Shown: positions 9,810 to 17,234, counted from the first letter of the stretch. The stretch is DNA of 64,000 nt from an uncultured Collinsella sp. (GCA_900548515.1 URKU01000003.1:1-64000); one strand, 5' to 3'. Numbers and translations are program-made. Notes: a model not told the origin generated them from the letters alone.

Positions 9810-10844
9810 ATGGGTAAAACGGTTCTTACCTTCGGCGAGATCATGATGAGACTCTCACCCAAAGACCACCTGCGTATTGAGCAGGCAACCGAGTTTGACG
9901 TCCGCTACGGCGGCGCCGAGGCCAACACTGCGCTTTCCCTGGCCTACCAGGGCGACAAGGCCGCTTACGTCTCCGTTGTCCCGGCCAACCGTCTGGGCGA
10001 GTGCGCCCTGCGTTCGCTGACGGCCTACGGCGTCGACACCACGCGCGTCGTGCGTCAGGGCGACCGTCTTGGCTCCTATGTGTTTGAGGTCGGCGCCTCG
10101 CAGCGCGGTAACGGTTGCGTCTACGACCGCAAGTACTCTGCCATCAACATGGCCAAGCGCGACGTCTTTAACTGGGACGAGATCCTCAAGGGCATCGATG
10201 TCTTCTATTTCTCCGGCGTGACCCCCGCCGTCTCCGATGAGATGGCTGCCGCCTGCAAGGATGCCCTCACCGTCTGCCGCGCCAAGGGCATCACCACCGT
10301 GTGCGACGTGAACTATCGCGGCAAGATGTGGTCGCCCGAGAAATCGCAGGCCACCATGAAGGAACTCCTGCCGCTCGTCGACATCTGCATCGCCAACGAC
10401 GAGGATGCGCCTGCCGGCCTCGGCATGACCTGCGTCTCCGGTTCCCTTGCCCACGGCATCGAGGAGCGCGACACCTACGTCGAGATGGCCCGCCAGATCT
10501 GCGCCGAGTACGGCTGCAAGAAGGTCGCCTCGGTCGTCCGCAACATCTCCTGCGTCGAGCGCTCCATCTGGATGGGCATGCTCTTTGACGCCGAGAGTGG
10601 CGAGCACTGGTTCTCCCCTGCTCACGACGTACACGTGCTCGAGGGCGTTGCCGCCGGCGACGCTTTCAACGCCGGCCTCGTCCATGCCCTCATCAACGAC
10701 TTTGACCCGCAGGACGCCGTCAACTATGCGATTGCAGCCTCGATCCTCAAGCTCACCATCAAGGGCGATTCCAACTTGGTGACCGCAGGCGAGATCGCAG
10801 CCGTGGCATCCGCCGCCGACGGTGGCACCCGCGTCGCGCGCTAG
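9810..10844 (+). CDS. kdgK: 2-keto-3-deoxygluconate kinase (PfkB family)
   Basis: This enzyme phosphorylates KDG to KDPG in the cytoplasm. The 344-residue protein has the PfkB N-terminal signature (LTFGEIMMRLSPKDHLRI, then YGGAEANTALSLA) and the C-terminal anion-hole motif GVAAGDAFNAGL with the catalytic aspartate. The start at 9810 is set by AAGGAG nine bases upstream. Its partner is kdgA, reached through the structured intergenic element at 10920-11047. Promoter, two O1 operators and leader motif A lie upstream. Other PfkB sugar kinases look similar, but the pairing with KDPG aldolase makes KDG the likely substrate. Confidence 0.9.
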   Translation: MGKTVLTFGEIMMRLSPKDHLRIEQATEFDVRYGGAEANTALSLAYQGDKAAYVSVVPANRLGECALRSLTAYGVDTTRVVRQGDRLGSYVFEVGASQRGNGCVYDRKYSAINMAKRDVFNWDEILKGIDVFYFSGVTPAVSDEMAAACKDALTVCRAKGITTVCDVNYRGKMWSPEKSQATMKELLPLVDICIANDEDAPAGLGMTCVSGSLAHGIEERDTYVEMARQICAEYGCKKVASVVRNISCVERSIWMGMLFDAESGEHWFSPAHDVHVLEGVAAGDAFNAGLVHALINDFDPQDAVNYAIAASILKLTIKGDSNLVTAGEIAAVASAADGGTRVAR

Positions 10845-10858
10845 TCCGTCTCCATTCC

Positions 10859-10898
10859 GCGGGCCGCAGCTTTCCAATCCCATACCCCTGCGGCCCGC
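10859..10898 (+). terminator. Hairpin after kdgK (attenuator or processing site)
   Basis: GCGGGCCGCAG (10859-10869) pairs with CTGCGGCCCGC (10888-10898). No U-run follows, so it probably reduces or processes rather than ends the transcript before kdgA. Confidence 0.45.
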
Positions 10899-10919
10899 TC
10901 CCCGATTCCTCCGGTCGGG

Positions 10920-11047
10920 CAAAACCACCAGTCCCATTCCGGTTTTGTCTGGCATTCCCTACATGACTGGTCGAGCAGCCGGTTTTGGAATTGCTTGAAC
11001 CCCAAGCAGTGCCTCCGATAACCAATCCAAAATCGGCTCCTGACCAG
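10920..11047 (+). ncRNA. Structured leader motif C (kdgA copy)
   Basis: Elements in order are: stem CAAAACC/GGTTTTG enclosing AGTCCCATTCC; outer helix CTGGTC (10967-10972) with GACCAG (11042-11047); inner helix GCCGGTTTTGG (10978-10988) with CCAAAATCGGC (11027-11037); hairpin GCTTG/CAAGC; and the single-stranded block GCAGTGCCTCCGATAACC (11006-11023). The two blocks AGTCCCATTCCGG and GCAGTGCCTCCGATAACC recur exactly at 13154-13283 with the helices preserved but their sequences changed. It ends 50 bases before kdgA. Confidence 0.65.
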
Positions 11048-11097
11048 CACATTTGGTAATCACGCGCCCATGCACGCCACACATCGAAAGGAACATC

Positions 11098-11739
11098 ATG
11101 TTCGATCAGTTCTACACCACGCTTGAGTCCCTGGGCATCGTGCCGGTCGTTGTGCTCGACAAGGTCGAGGACGCCGCCCCGCTCGCCCACGCTCTTATGG
11201 CAGCTGGCATGAAGTCCGCCGAGGTCACCTTCCGCACCGCCTGCGCCGCCGAGTGCATCGCCGCTATGGCCGAGGCCGAGCCCGAGATGTGCGTTGGCGC
11301 CGGCACTGTCCTGACCGTCGAGCAGGTTGAGCAGGCCCGCGCCGCCGGTGCCAAGTTCATCGTCTCCCCGGGTTACAACGAGGACGTCGTGAAGCATTGC
11401 ATCGACATCGAGCTGCCCGTCCTTCCCGGCACCGTGACCCCCTCCGAGGTCACCGCAGCCGAGAACCTGGGCCTCAAGGTCACCAAGTTCTTCCCCGCGT
11501 CCCAGTATGGCGGCCTGAACACCATCAAGGCCCTCGCCGCTCCGTTTGTCGGTCACCGCTTTATGCCTACCGGCGGCGTGAGCACCGCCAACGTCGAGGA
11601 GTACTTGAGCTCCTCCGCCATCATCGCCTGCGGTGGCACCTGGATGGTCAAGCCGGCCCTGTTTGCCGACGGCGACTTCTCCAAGGTCGAGCAGATCGCC
11701 CGCGAGGCCATGGACGTCGTCAAGAAGGTCCGCGGCTAG
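11098..11739 (+). CDS. kdgA: KDPG/KHG aldolase
   Basis: This 213-residue class I aldolase splits 2-keto-3-deoxy-6-phosphogluconate into pyruvate and glyceraldehyde-3-phosphate, the last step of the uronate pathway. It carries the active-site glutamate region (AEVTFRT), GAGTVLTVEQ, PGTVTPSEV and the Schiff-base lysine in KVTKFFPAS. The length is typical. The start at 11098 follows AAGGAA. It is transcribed with kdgK, and its leader contains motif C. A strong terminator follows. Confidence 0.95.
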   Translation: MFDQFYTTLESLGIVPVVVLDKVEDAAPLAHALMAAGMKSAEVTFRTACAAECIAAMAEAEPEMCVGAGTVLTVEQVEQARAAGAKFIVSPGYNEDVVKHCIDIELPVLPGTVTPSEVTAAENLGLKVTKFFPASQYGGLNTIKALAAPFVGHRFMPTGGVSTANVEEYLSSSAIIACGGTWMVKPALFADGDFSKVEQIAREAMDVVKKVRG

Positions 11740-11756
11740 GTTTAGCTCTCTATCGT

Positions 11757-11794
11757 GAAAGGGGGCGTGCCCTAGACCTCGCCCCCTTTCTTTT
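11757..11794 (+). terminator. kdgKA terminator
   Basis: GAAAGGGGGCG (11757-11767) pairs with CGCCCCCTTTC (11780-11790) and is followed by TTTT. Confidence 0.9.
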
Positions 11795-11895
11795 AAAGCG
11801 GCTCGGAAGCGCGCCGTTTCCGTCACGAACAAGAACCAAAACCGTCTTGTATGCTGATAGAACGTGACGGAAGCGACACGCCCCCGAGCCGCTTT
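11795..11895. repeat. 101-bp imperfect palindrome after kdgA
   Basis: AAAGCGGCTCGG (11795-11806) is complementary to CCGAGCCGCTTT (11884-11895), and an inner block TTCCGTCACG pairs with CGTGACGGAA. It starts right at the end of the kdgKA terminator. No gene is visible in 11795-12130; the remainder of that gap holds the palindrome at 12051-12115. Confidence 0.55.
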
Positions 11896-12050
11896 GTATA
11901 ATCGGCTGGCAGTCGCGCTCAACTGAGCCACTTCGGTAAAAGCCGAGCCATCAAAACAGCTGCGGCGCCGTCTGGAGGAATGGACCTTTGCTTCCGGTCT
12001 TTTCCTCCAAGCGGCACCGCATCTTTGTGCCCCGGTCACACCCCAACGCA

Positions 12051-12115
12051 GTTGCGGTGAAATAGGGACTGTTTGCGCCACCTAGGTCACAAAACAGTCC
12101 CTATTTCACCGCAAC
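12051..12115. repeat. GTTGCGGTG-family palindrome, copy 1
   Basis: Perfect 24-base arms (12051-12074 and 12092-12115) with a 17-base loop; the outer end is GTTGCGGTGAAATA. It lies 15 bases past the stop of the GntR gene and may end its transcript. Related copies lie at 12897, 29881 and 38290. Confidence 0.7.
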
Positions 12116-12130
12116 TTATATGGGGATTGA

Positions 12131-12823
12131 TTAGATGAACGAGTCTTTGGACAGCTCAAAATAGTCGGGATGCAAGGCGATAACCGGACCTTGCTCTTCG
12201 GGCATCAGGTGCAGGTGCGTCTCTGCCAGATAGCTCGCCGCGTCGGTATCGCCCCTCTTAATGGCCTCGAGAATCCGGCGATGCTGCCGACGAATCGGCT
12301 CCCAATCCAAATCCTGCGACACCATACGCAACCAGTTATATCGCTCAAAATGCGTGTTGATGCTCTTCATCCAACCCCACAACATGTGACGACCGGCAAT
12401 CTCAAAACATGTCTCATGGAACAGGTTATCCAGGTCAAAGAAACGGCGCGTTTCGCCATGGTCGAGCGACTCGGACTCGGTAAGAATCTGCTCAAGCCGC
12501 TGCTTTTGCTCGGGCGAGGCGGCCGAACAGCATTTAATTAGCACGCTTCTCTCGAGCTTCTCGCGCAAAAAGCAGGCGTTTTCGGCGCGTTCCATGCTGA
12601 TCTTAGAGACGTAGGTGCCGCTTTTGGGACGCGTTTCCACCAGCTCCTGCTCACGCAAGCGCACAAAGGATTCGCGAATGGGCGTGCGCCCGATTCCCGT
12701 CTCCTTTTCCAGACCAATCGCCGAAAGACGCGTGCCGGGCCTGAGCTCGACATAGATGATCTTGGAGCGCAATGCGTTGTACGCCTGGTCTTGCAGGCTC
12801 TGATAATGCTGGTGCTGTTCCAT
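12131..12823 (-). CDS. GntR-family regulator with FCD domain
   Basis: This 230-residue regulator has an N-terminal winged helix (ALRSKIIYVELRPGTRLSAI, then GIGRTPIRESFVRLREQELV) and an all-helical FCD effector domain (about residues 85-215) with the metal/ligand histidines of this class (DLDNLFHETCFEIAGRH, then HRRILEAI). FCD proteins often sense sugar acids or other organic acids. It lies between kdgKA and the yczE-like gene, so a role in uronate control is plausible but unproven. The start has GAGGG six bases upstream. It is flanked on both sides by palindromes of the same repeat family. Confidence 0.85.
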   Translation of the reverse strand: MEQHQHYQSLQDQAYNALRSKIIYVELRPGTRLSAIGLEKETGIGRTPIRESFVRLREQELVETRPKSGTYVSKISMERAENACFLREKLERSVLIKCCSAASPEQKQRLEQILTESESLDHGETRRFFDLDNLFHETCFEIAGRHMLWGWMKSINTHFERYNWLRMVSQDLDWEPIRRQHRRILEAIKRGDTDAASYLAETHLHLMPEEQGPVIALHPDYFELSKDSFI

Positions 12824-12896
12824 AAAGCCCTCGGATGAAGCTCACGGTTTGTCGAATTTCACCATGCAATACTATCGCATCCCCCGCCCCATCATA

Positions 12897-12963
12897 AGTT
12901 GCGGTGGAATAGTTCCTGTTCAAGGCCTTCAGCAGCAAAAACAGGAACTATTCCACCGCAACT
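12897..12963. repeat. GTTGCGGTG-family palindrome, copy 2
   Basis: Perfect 24-base arms (12897-12920 and 12940-12963; AGTTGCGGTGGAATAGTTCC at the outer end). It lies 73 bases upstream of the GntR start. Confidence 0.7.
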
Positions 12964-12986
12964 ACAGCCAACGAGTTGTTGCGATT

Positions 12987-13002
12987 AGGTGAACGTTCAC
13001 CT
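12987..13002. promoter_or_regulatory. O2 operator upstream of the yczE-like gene
   Basis: The perfect palindrome AGGTGAACGTTCACCT has a central CG, as in LacI-family operators. The -10-like TATACT of the yczE-like gene lies about 40 bases downstream (13041-13046). The same core recurs at 24941, 41858-41914, 49102-49154 and 54038-54087. Confidence 0.75.
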
Positions 13003-13056
13003 TTTTATTGTTTTTCTCTTCGCAAATAAAATCCCGTGCGTATACTTAGGCTCAAA

Positions 13057-13070
13057 CGAAACCGATTTCG
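13057..13070 (+). promoter_or_regulatory. O1 operator of the yczE-like gene
   Basis: CGAAACCGATTTCG, identical to the 14-mer before kdgK, lies 10 bases after a TATACT -10-like sequence. This puts the membrane-protein gene in the same regulon as kdgKA. Confidence 0.75.
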
Positions 13071-13074
13071 TTGA

Positions 13075-13132
13075 GCGTGGGCAATAGGGTGTTAAGACAC
13101 ACCCTACCATCTTGGCATCTTATCGCCCACGC
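13075..13132 (+). ncRNA. Structured leader motif A (yczE-like copy)
   Basis: GCGTGGGC (13075-13082) pairs with GCCCACGC (13125-13132), and the helix continues with several G-U pairs up to an AAGA/TCTT stem enclosing CACCCTACC. The apical 22 bases match the kdgK copy at 20 positions, while the basal helix differs but still pairs. It follows O1 directly, as at kdgK. Confidence 0.6.
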
Positions 13133-13153
13133 AATGCCATTTGCTTTCTTCCC

Positions 13154-13283
13154 GTCTCGTTGGACCTTTAGTCCCATTCCGGCACAGCGAGACACTTCCT
13201 AGACGACTGACCGTGGGGCCGGCTTTTCTGCTTTTGCAGCAGTGCCTCCGATAACCCTCTTTTGCCGGCCCGGGTCAGCTTTT
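13154..13283 (+). ncRNA. Structured leader motif C (yczE-like copy)
   Basis: The order matches the kdgA copy: stem GTCTCG/CGAGAC around AGTCCCATTCCGG (13170-13182), outer helix CTGACC (13207-13212) with GGTCAG (13273-13278), inner helix GGGCCGGC/GCCGGCCC, hairpin CTGC/GCAG, and GCAGTGCCTCCGATAACC (13239-13256). Here the outer helix runs into CTTTTT, so the structure could also act as an intrinsic terminator. It ends about 30 bases before the start codon. Confidence 0.65.
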
Positions 13284-13311
13284 TCACACAACCGAAAGGA
13301 CGGGTAGCAAC

Positions 13312-13992
13312 ATGCGACCGCTCATTATCATGCATGGCGAGAACATCGACTGGTGCCATACCGTCATTAGAATGCTGATGTATCTTGTGGGCGTTGCAGT
13401 ACTGGCACTCGGTATGAGTCTCCAGACGGCATCCGGCCTGGGCGTCGCCGCGCTCACGTGCTTTGCCACAACCCTATCCATGCTCACTGGCAAGACGCTC
13501 GGCTTTTGGATCACCGCAACCTACGTCGCCTACATCGTGGCGCAATTAGCCATCTTGCGAAGCGAGTTCCAGCCGCGCATCCTGCTCGAGTTGTTCTTCT
13601 CAACGCTGATTGGCGGCTTGACCGACCTCTTCATGGCGGTCAACCCACTGCATCCCACGGCACTCCCCACACAGATTGCGACCATGCTGCTCTCCCTCGC
13701 TGTCACCGCATTTGGCGTAAGTCTCGTCGTCAACATGGGCGTTGTCCCCAACGCGCCCGACGGCTTGGTGCAAGTCATTGCCGAAAAGCTTAAACGCCGC
13801 TTTGGTGACGTAAAAGTCGTGTTTGACTGCTCGCACGTCGCCGCCTCGCTCGCGCTGTCGCTGGTCTTTATGCACAACCTGGGCGGCTTTGGCGTCACGA
13901 CCGCCATCTCGGCACTGTTCCTGGGCCATGTCATCAACGTCGCCAATAAGCTCTTCGCCCAGCGCTTTATCCGCGTGGCCTTTGGAAAATAG
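13312..13992 (+). CDS. YczE/YitT-like integral membrane protein
   Basis: This 226-residue protein has about five or six hydrophobic segments (VIRMLMYLVGVAVLALGMSL, then WITATYVAYIVAQLAIL and others). It carries the YczE-type motif ASGLGVAALTCFATTLSMLTG and a later GVVPNAPDGLVQVIAEKL. Members of this group have no settled function. The start at 13312 follows GAAAGGACGGG. Its promoter carries both O1 and O2 operators and both leader motifs, so it belongs to the uronate regulon. It could be a transporter or accessory factor for KDG or a related acid, but that is inference. Confidence 0.75.
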   Translation: MRPLIIMHGENIDWCHTVIRMLMYLVGVAVLALGMSLQTASGLGVAALTCFATTLSMLTGKTLGFWITATYVAYIVAQLAILRSEFQPRILLELFFSTLIGGLTDLFMAVNPLHPTALPTQIATMLLSLAVTAFGVSLVVNMGVVPNAPDGLVQVIAEKLKRRFGDVKVVFDCSHVAASLALSLVFMHNLGGFGVTTAISALFLGHVINVANKLFAQRFIRVAFGK

Positions 13993-14020
13993 CGCCACCG
14001 CAAGAACTCGCGAGCAGCGC

Positions 14021-14100
14021 TATACGTTGCTATATCTCACTATACTTTGCTATATCTTGCTATACGTTGCTATACTTTGCTATATCTTGCTATATCTTGA
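14021..14100. repeat. Array of eight decamer repeats upstream of the ATPase gene
   Basis: Eight consecutive 10-base units, consensus TATAYYTTGC (for example TATACGTTGC, TATACTTTGC, TATATCTTGC), run without gaps from 14021 to 14100 and end 15 bases before the ATPase start. The period is close to one DNA turn, and several units contain -10-like TATACT. Confidence 0.8.
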
Positions 14101-14115
14101 GCAAAGGTGGCTCGC

Positions 14116-15207
14116 ATGCAAACAAACCCTTTTAAGCCCACAGCAGGCAAAACACCTCCCACGATTATCGGCCGCGAAGATGTACTTGAAGAATTCAATG
14201 AAGGCCTCGTCAACGGGCCTGGCGCCCCGGGACGCCTTATGCGCATAGCCGGCGTCCGCGGAACGGGCAAGACGGTCCTCCTTGACGAGTGCTCACGTTT
14301 GGCGCAAAGCCATGGCTGGACGGTCATAAAAGAAGTCGCAACCGAAGGACTTTGTCAGCGCATTCTCGAGCAGCTGCAGCCCAAATTCCAGGCCAAACAC
14401 GCCAGATTTGAGCCAAGCGTAGCTGGCATATCCATCGGCAGCATAGACATTGAGCGAATCGGCCCATCGCTGCGTGACGCCATGAGGCAGGCAATATCAA
14501 AGAACGGCAATGGTCTGCTCATCACCCTCGATGAGGTCCAAGACGCAGAGCTCGAAGAGGTCCGAACGCTCTCCATTGCGATTCAGCAGGTTATCGGCGA
14601 AGACCTTGATATCGCCTTTGTTTTTGCGGGGCTGCCTTCGATGATAGAAAGCGTCATCAACGGAAAGACACTTACGTTTTTGCGCCGTGCCCTCCCCTTT
14701 GATCTGAAGGCTGTGGCAGTAACCGAAGTGTCGTACTCCCTCGAAGAAACCATTGAAGCGTCTGGCATGGAGCTGCAACCAGGTATTGCCGGCCAACTTG
14801 CCGAGGCAACGCAAGGCTACCCCTTTATGATTCAGCTCGTTGGATATTACGCATGGCAACTGGCACGACGCGCACATACAACGATTATTGGAGAAGAAGA
14901 AGCCGAGCGTGGCATTGCAACGGCACGCGAACGCTTCTGCGCCATGGTGATTGAGCCCGCGCTGCAGCGCATTCCGCCCACGTGCATCGCTTATCTGCTG
15001 AGCATGGCGTCTTTGGGGCAGACGAGCTCGACCAGCATGGTTGCCGATGCCCTAAACAAAACGCCTCAACAGGTGAGTTCCGTCCGCAGCCGCCTGTTAA
15101 GAGAATCGATTATCGAGGCTCCCTCGTACGGCAAGGTCTCATTTGCCATCCCCTACATGCGCGACTACCTCTGCGAGCACAAAGCCGAACTGGAAGTTGA
15201 ACTGTAG
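14116..15207 (+). CDS. AAA+ ATPase with C-terminal winged helix
   Basis: This 363-residue protein has Walker A GVRGTGKT (about residue 45), Walker B LLITLDEVQD and a sensor-like segment (DIAFVFAGLPS). The C-terminal region (AYLLSMASLGQTSSTSMVAD, then VSSVRSRLLRESII) resembles a winged helix. This build resembles the archaeal-ATPase/ORC-like group of stand-alone AAA proteins found with mobile or defence DNA. The start at 14116 (MQTNPF) has AAGGTGG upstream. It sits directly after the decamer array and before a decayed integrase. The function is not known; the array may be its binding site. Confidence 0.75.
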   Translation: MQTNPFKPTAGKTPPTIIGREDVLEEFNEGLVNGPGAPGRLMRIAGVRGTGKTVLLDECSRLAQSHGWTVIKEVATEGLCQRILEQLQPKFQAKHARFEPSVAGISIGSIDIERIGPSLRDAMRQAISKNGNGLLITLDEVQDAELEEVRTLSIAIQQVIGEDLDIAFVFAGLPSMIESVINGKTLTFLRRALPFDLKAVAVTEVSYSLEETIEASGMELQPGIAGQLAEATQGYPFMIQLVGYYAWQLARRAHTTIIGEEEAERGIATARERFCAMVIEPALQRIPPTCIAYLLSMASLGQTSSTSMVADALNKTPQQVSSVRSRLLRESIIEAPSYGKVSFAIPYMRDYLCEHKAELEVEL

Positions 15208-15226
15208 AAACGGCAACTGCCCTGCA

Positions 15227-15350
15227 AGACGAAAACCGTTTTCGTACGGATTAAAGCAGACGTAAACGATTTTCGTCTTGATTTGCGTACGGAATTAAGA
15301 CGTAAATTGCGCTTTCGTACGCTTATTACCAGACGCAAATTGTTTTCGTC
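15227..15350. repeat. Four spaced repeats beside the integrase remnant
   Basis: The pattern AGACGNAAAnnnnTTTCGT occurs at 15227, 15258, 15298 and 15331, each copy near-palindromic (for example ACGAAAACCGTTTTCGT). The copies are 31-40 bases apart. They overlap the 3' end of the integrase frame and could be integrase arm sites or remains of an element end. Confidence 0.5.
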
Positions 15351-16649
15351 CGGCCATGCGTCCCCAATCTAGACGAAAAGAGCCCCGAGCTCGTATTGAA
15401 CTGCATCCCAATTCTTGGACGGGCGCCGATGCCCTGATCTCTGCCATGTCGAGGTGCGAGATCAAATCCTTGGCGCGCTCGCCGGAGTGGTATGCCTTGT
15501 TCGGCGCCACCTTCCTGTAGAGCTTCTTGAGCTTCGTCTTCCCCTTGTTGCCCGGTGGCATCTCCGTCTCAGGTGGCAGCCCTAGGAAGGACAGGACGCC
15601 GGGCAGGTCGCACAGCATCACGTCCTCGATGTCGGCCTTGGCCGCCAGGTCGACGACTCTCTGCGCTGTCGGCGAGATGTTCGGGGTGCTGCTACCGCCC
15701 GCTGGTTCGGAAGCTGGCGGGCAGTAGCGGGCAGTAGCGGCAGTAGCGGTGTGGCTCGATAGGCCCGAATATCCGTAAGGAAGGTGCTCGCTCTCATATG
15801 TGCTGATATGCCTCGCCTCGCGAACCTTGGGATGCTTCCTGAGGTAATCCCTCAATTCGAGCCACTCTTTATGCTCATAACGCTTCGAAATCGTTTCCCC
15901 GTCGACAGTTTCCTTCACATAATGGTATGTTCGAACGCCTTCGAACTTGCCGAACCCGTTCTCGACGCTGAAGTTTCTGAACCAGCGCGAAAACCCATTC
16001 AGGTCCATGAAGTTGACTTGGGGATGCCTGTCTTTCGTTCGTTCGAATGAGTGGACGAGCGGAGTGCCTTTGACTTGTTCCAGGCCGAAGGCTTCCATTT
16101 CGCGGGCCTGCTCCTTTTTCCAGAATTCGAGATACGACGTCAGCGTCTCGCTTATCGAGATCCTCCGCACGCTTTTCTTGCTTTTGGGCGAGCGAACGCT
16201 TCGATCGGCCGCGAACTGCTGCTCAATGAGGATGCTTCTGTTCTCGACGGAGGCATCGGACCACGTCATCCCGAGGGCTTCTGCCCTTCTCATGTCGGTG
16301 TCGAGCATGAGCATCACGCATGTGATGTGCGCGTCCGGTTCTCGATTGAGTAGGATGTCGAGTAGGCGAGCGGCGTGATGGTTCCTTCGCGGTTGTCGTG
16401 GGACTTTTTTGCGTACGAGCCGACGGTGTCCCTCGATTTTTGGACGTAGGTGCCGCTGTTGAGTTCTGCCTTGTAGGCTTCGAGTGCGGCGTCGACCTCT
16501 CGGCTTTTGGTGGTATGTATGGTCTGCCACGGCGAATAGCGGTATTTGCCCGTGACCGGATCCTTGCCGAGGCTGTGACGGTAGCGCCACGTGTATTTGT
16601 CGCGGCGTTGCTTCGTTCCTTTGCCTATGACGAGAGGTCGGTCGTTCAT
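15295..16649 (-). pseudogene. Decayed tyrosine recombinase (phage-type integrase)
   Basis: The N-terminal part starts at 16649 after AAGGAA (MNDRPLVIGKGTKQRRDKYT) and reads as an integrase arm-binding region. Near 16365-16385 the frame shifts, and the second frame continues with RLLDILLNREPDAHITCVML, then the catalytic arginine region RRAEALGMTWSD. The core-binding region looks shortened. The later catalytic HxxR and tyrosine motifs are not found; in their place is a tandem CAGTAGCGG repeat (15722-15751) and a tail of unclear origin down to 15295. The gene is therefore inactive. It lies next to the 3' half of a tRNA-Met gene, a typical target of this class. Confidence 0.8.
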
Positions 16650-16722
16650 CGTGTTCCTTGCCTGAAGTGCCTGAGAATCGCGCTCGGTTGCGCGGAATGG
16701 CGCAAAGGGCTGGGGCGGGTGG

Positions 16723-16774
16723 GCATTACCCTTGGTGGTGGGCCCTGCGTGGGGTCACACCCCAAGGGTAATGC
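16723..16774. repeat. Inverted repeat upstream of the integrase remnant
   Basis: GCATTACCCTTGG (16723-16735) is complementary to CCAAGGGTAATGC (16762-16774). A short sequence TTTGGGTCGAA occurs nearby around 16811 and 16892. Role unknown; possibly part of the element end. Confidence 0.4.
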
Positions 16775-16930
16775 TCCGCCTGACCGCTTTCAAGCTCGTT
16801 GTGGGTCGAATTTGGGTCGAATTATTCCGCGTACTTTTCTTTCGTAAATCTATGAAAACATCAAATGACCTGGAGTTATATTGACTTCAATTTGGGTCGA
16901 AATGTCTGAATGAAACAACGTCGTAGCGAC

Positions 16931-16975
16931 CTCATAACCCGAAGGTCGGTGGTTCAAATCCGCCCCCCGCGACCA
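16931..16975 (+). pseudogene. 3' half of a tRNA-Met (CAU) gene: attachment-site remnant
   Basis: From the anticodon loop onward the sequence is a normal tRNA: CTCATAACCC, the variable loop, the T-arm GGTTCAAATCC, the acceptor side and encoded CCA. Bases upstream of 16931 do not form the matching 5' half. Homology that begins exactly at the anticodon loop is the usual result of tyrosine-integrase insertion into a tRNA gene. The complete tRNA gene is not in this window. Confidence 0.8.
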
Positions 16976-16984
16976 TGAAACTTC

Positions 16985-17016
16985 AGGTCGGAAGCATAAA
17001 AGCTCCCGACCTTTTT
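16985..17016 (+). terminator. Former tRNA terminator
   Basis: AGGTCGGAAGC (16985-16995) pairs with GCTCCCGACCT (17002-17012), with one mismatch, and runs into TTTTTC. It lies just after the tRNA 3' half. Nothing gene-like is seen in 17017-17234. Confidence 0.75.
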
Positions 17017-17234
17017 CTTTGTCTAGGGGTTTCGGCATCTCTCGTTCTTTGGGTACCTCGAGGCGGGCAATCAGATAGATGCTTACGAGTATCATAGGGT
17101 CTTTTTACGTCGCGGTCGTGTCTCGTACTGGTGCGCCGCTCTTTGTGGGACGTGTCACTTTGCCATAGGTTGTCCGGCGGCGGGGCGCAGGTCGTTCCCC
17201 GTGGCGTCGCTCCTTTCGACGCTACGCTGCCTGG

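Noticed and set aside
12051..12115. Riboswitch
   Set aside because: It lies past the 3' end of the GntR gene, not in a leader, and belongs to a repeat family found at gene ends.
14021..14100. CRISPR array
   Set aside because: The units are 10 bp with no spacers and no cas gene; it is a simple tandem repeat array.
16850..17095. 81-residue frame on the - strand containing SRGADLNHRPSGYEV
   Set aside because: This is the antisense translation of the tRNA-Met 3' half, a well-known false protein; no ribosome site or other support.
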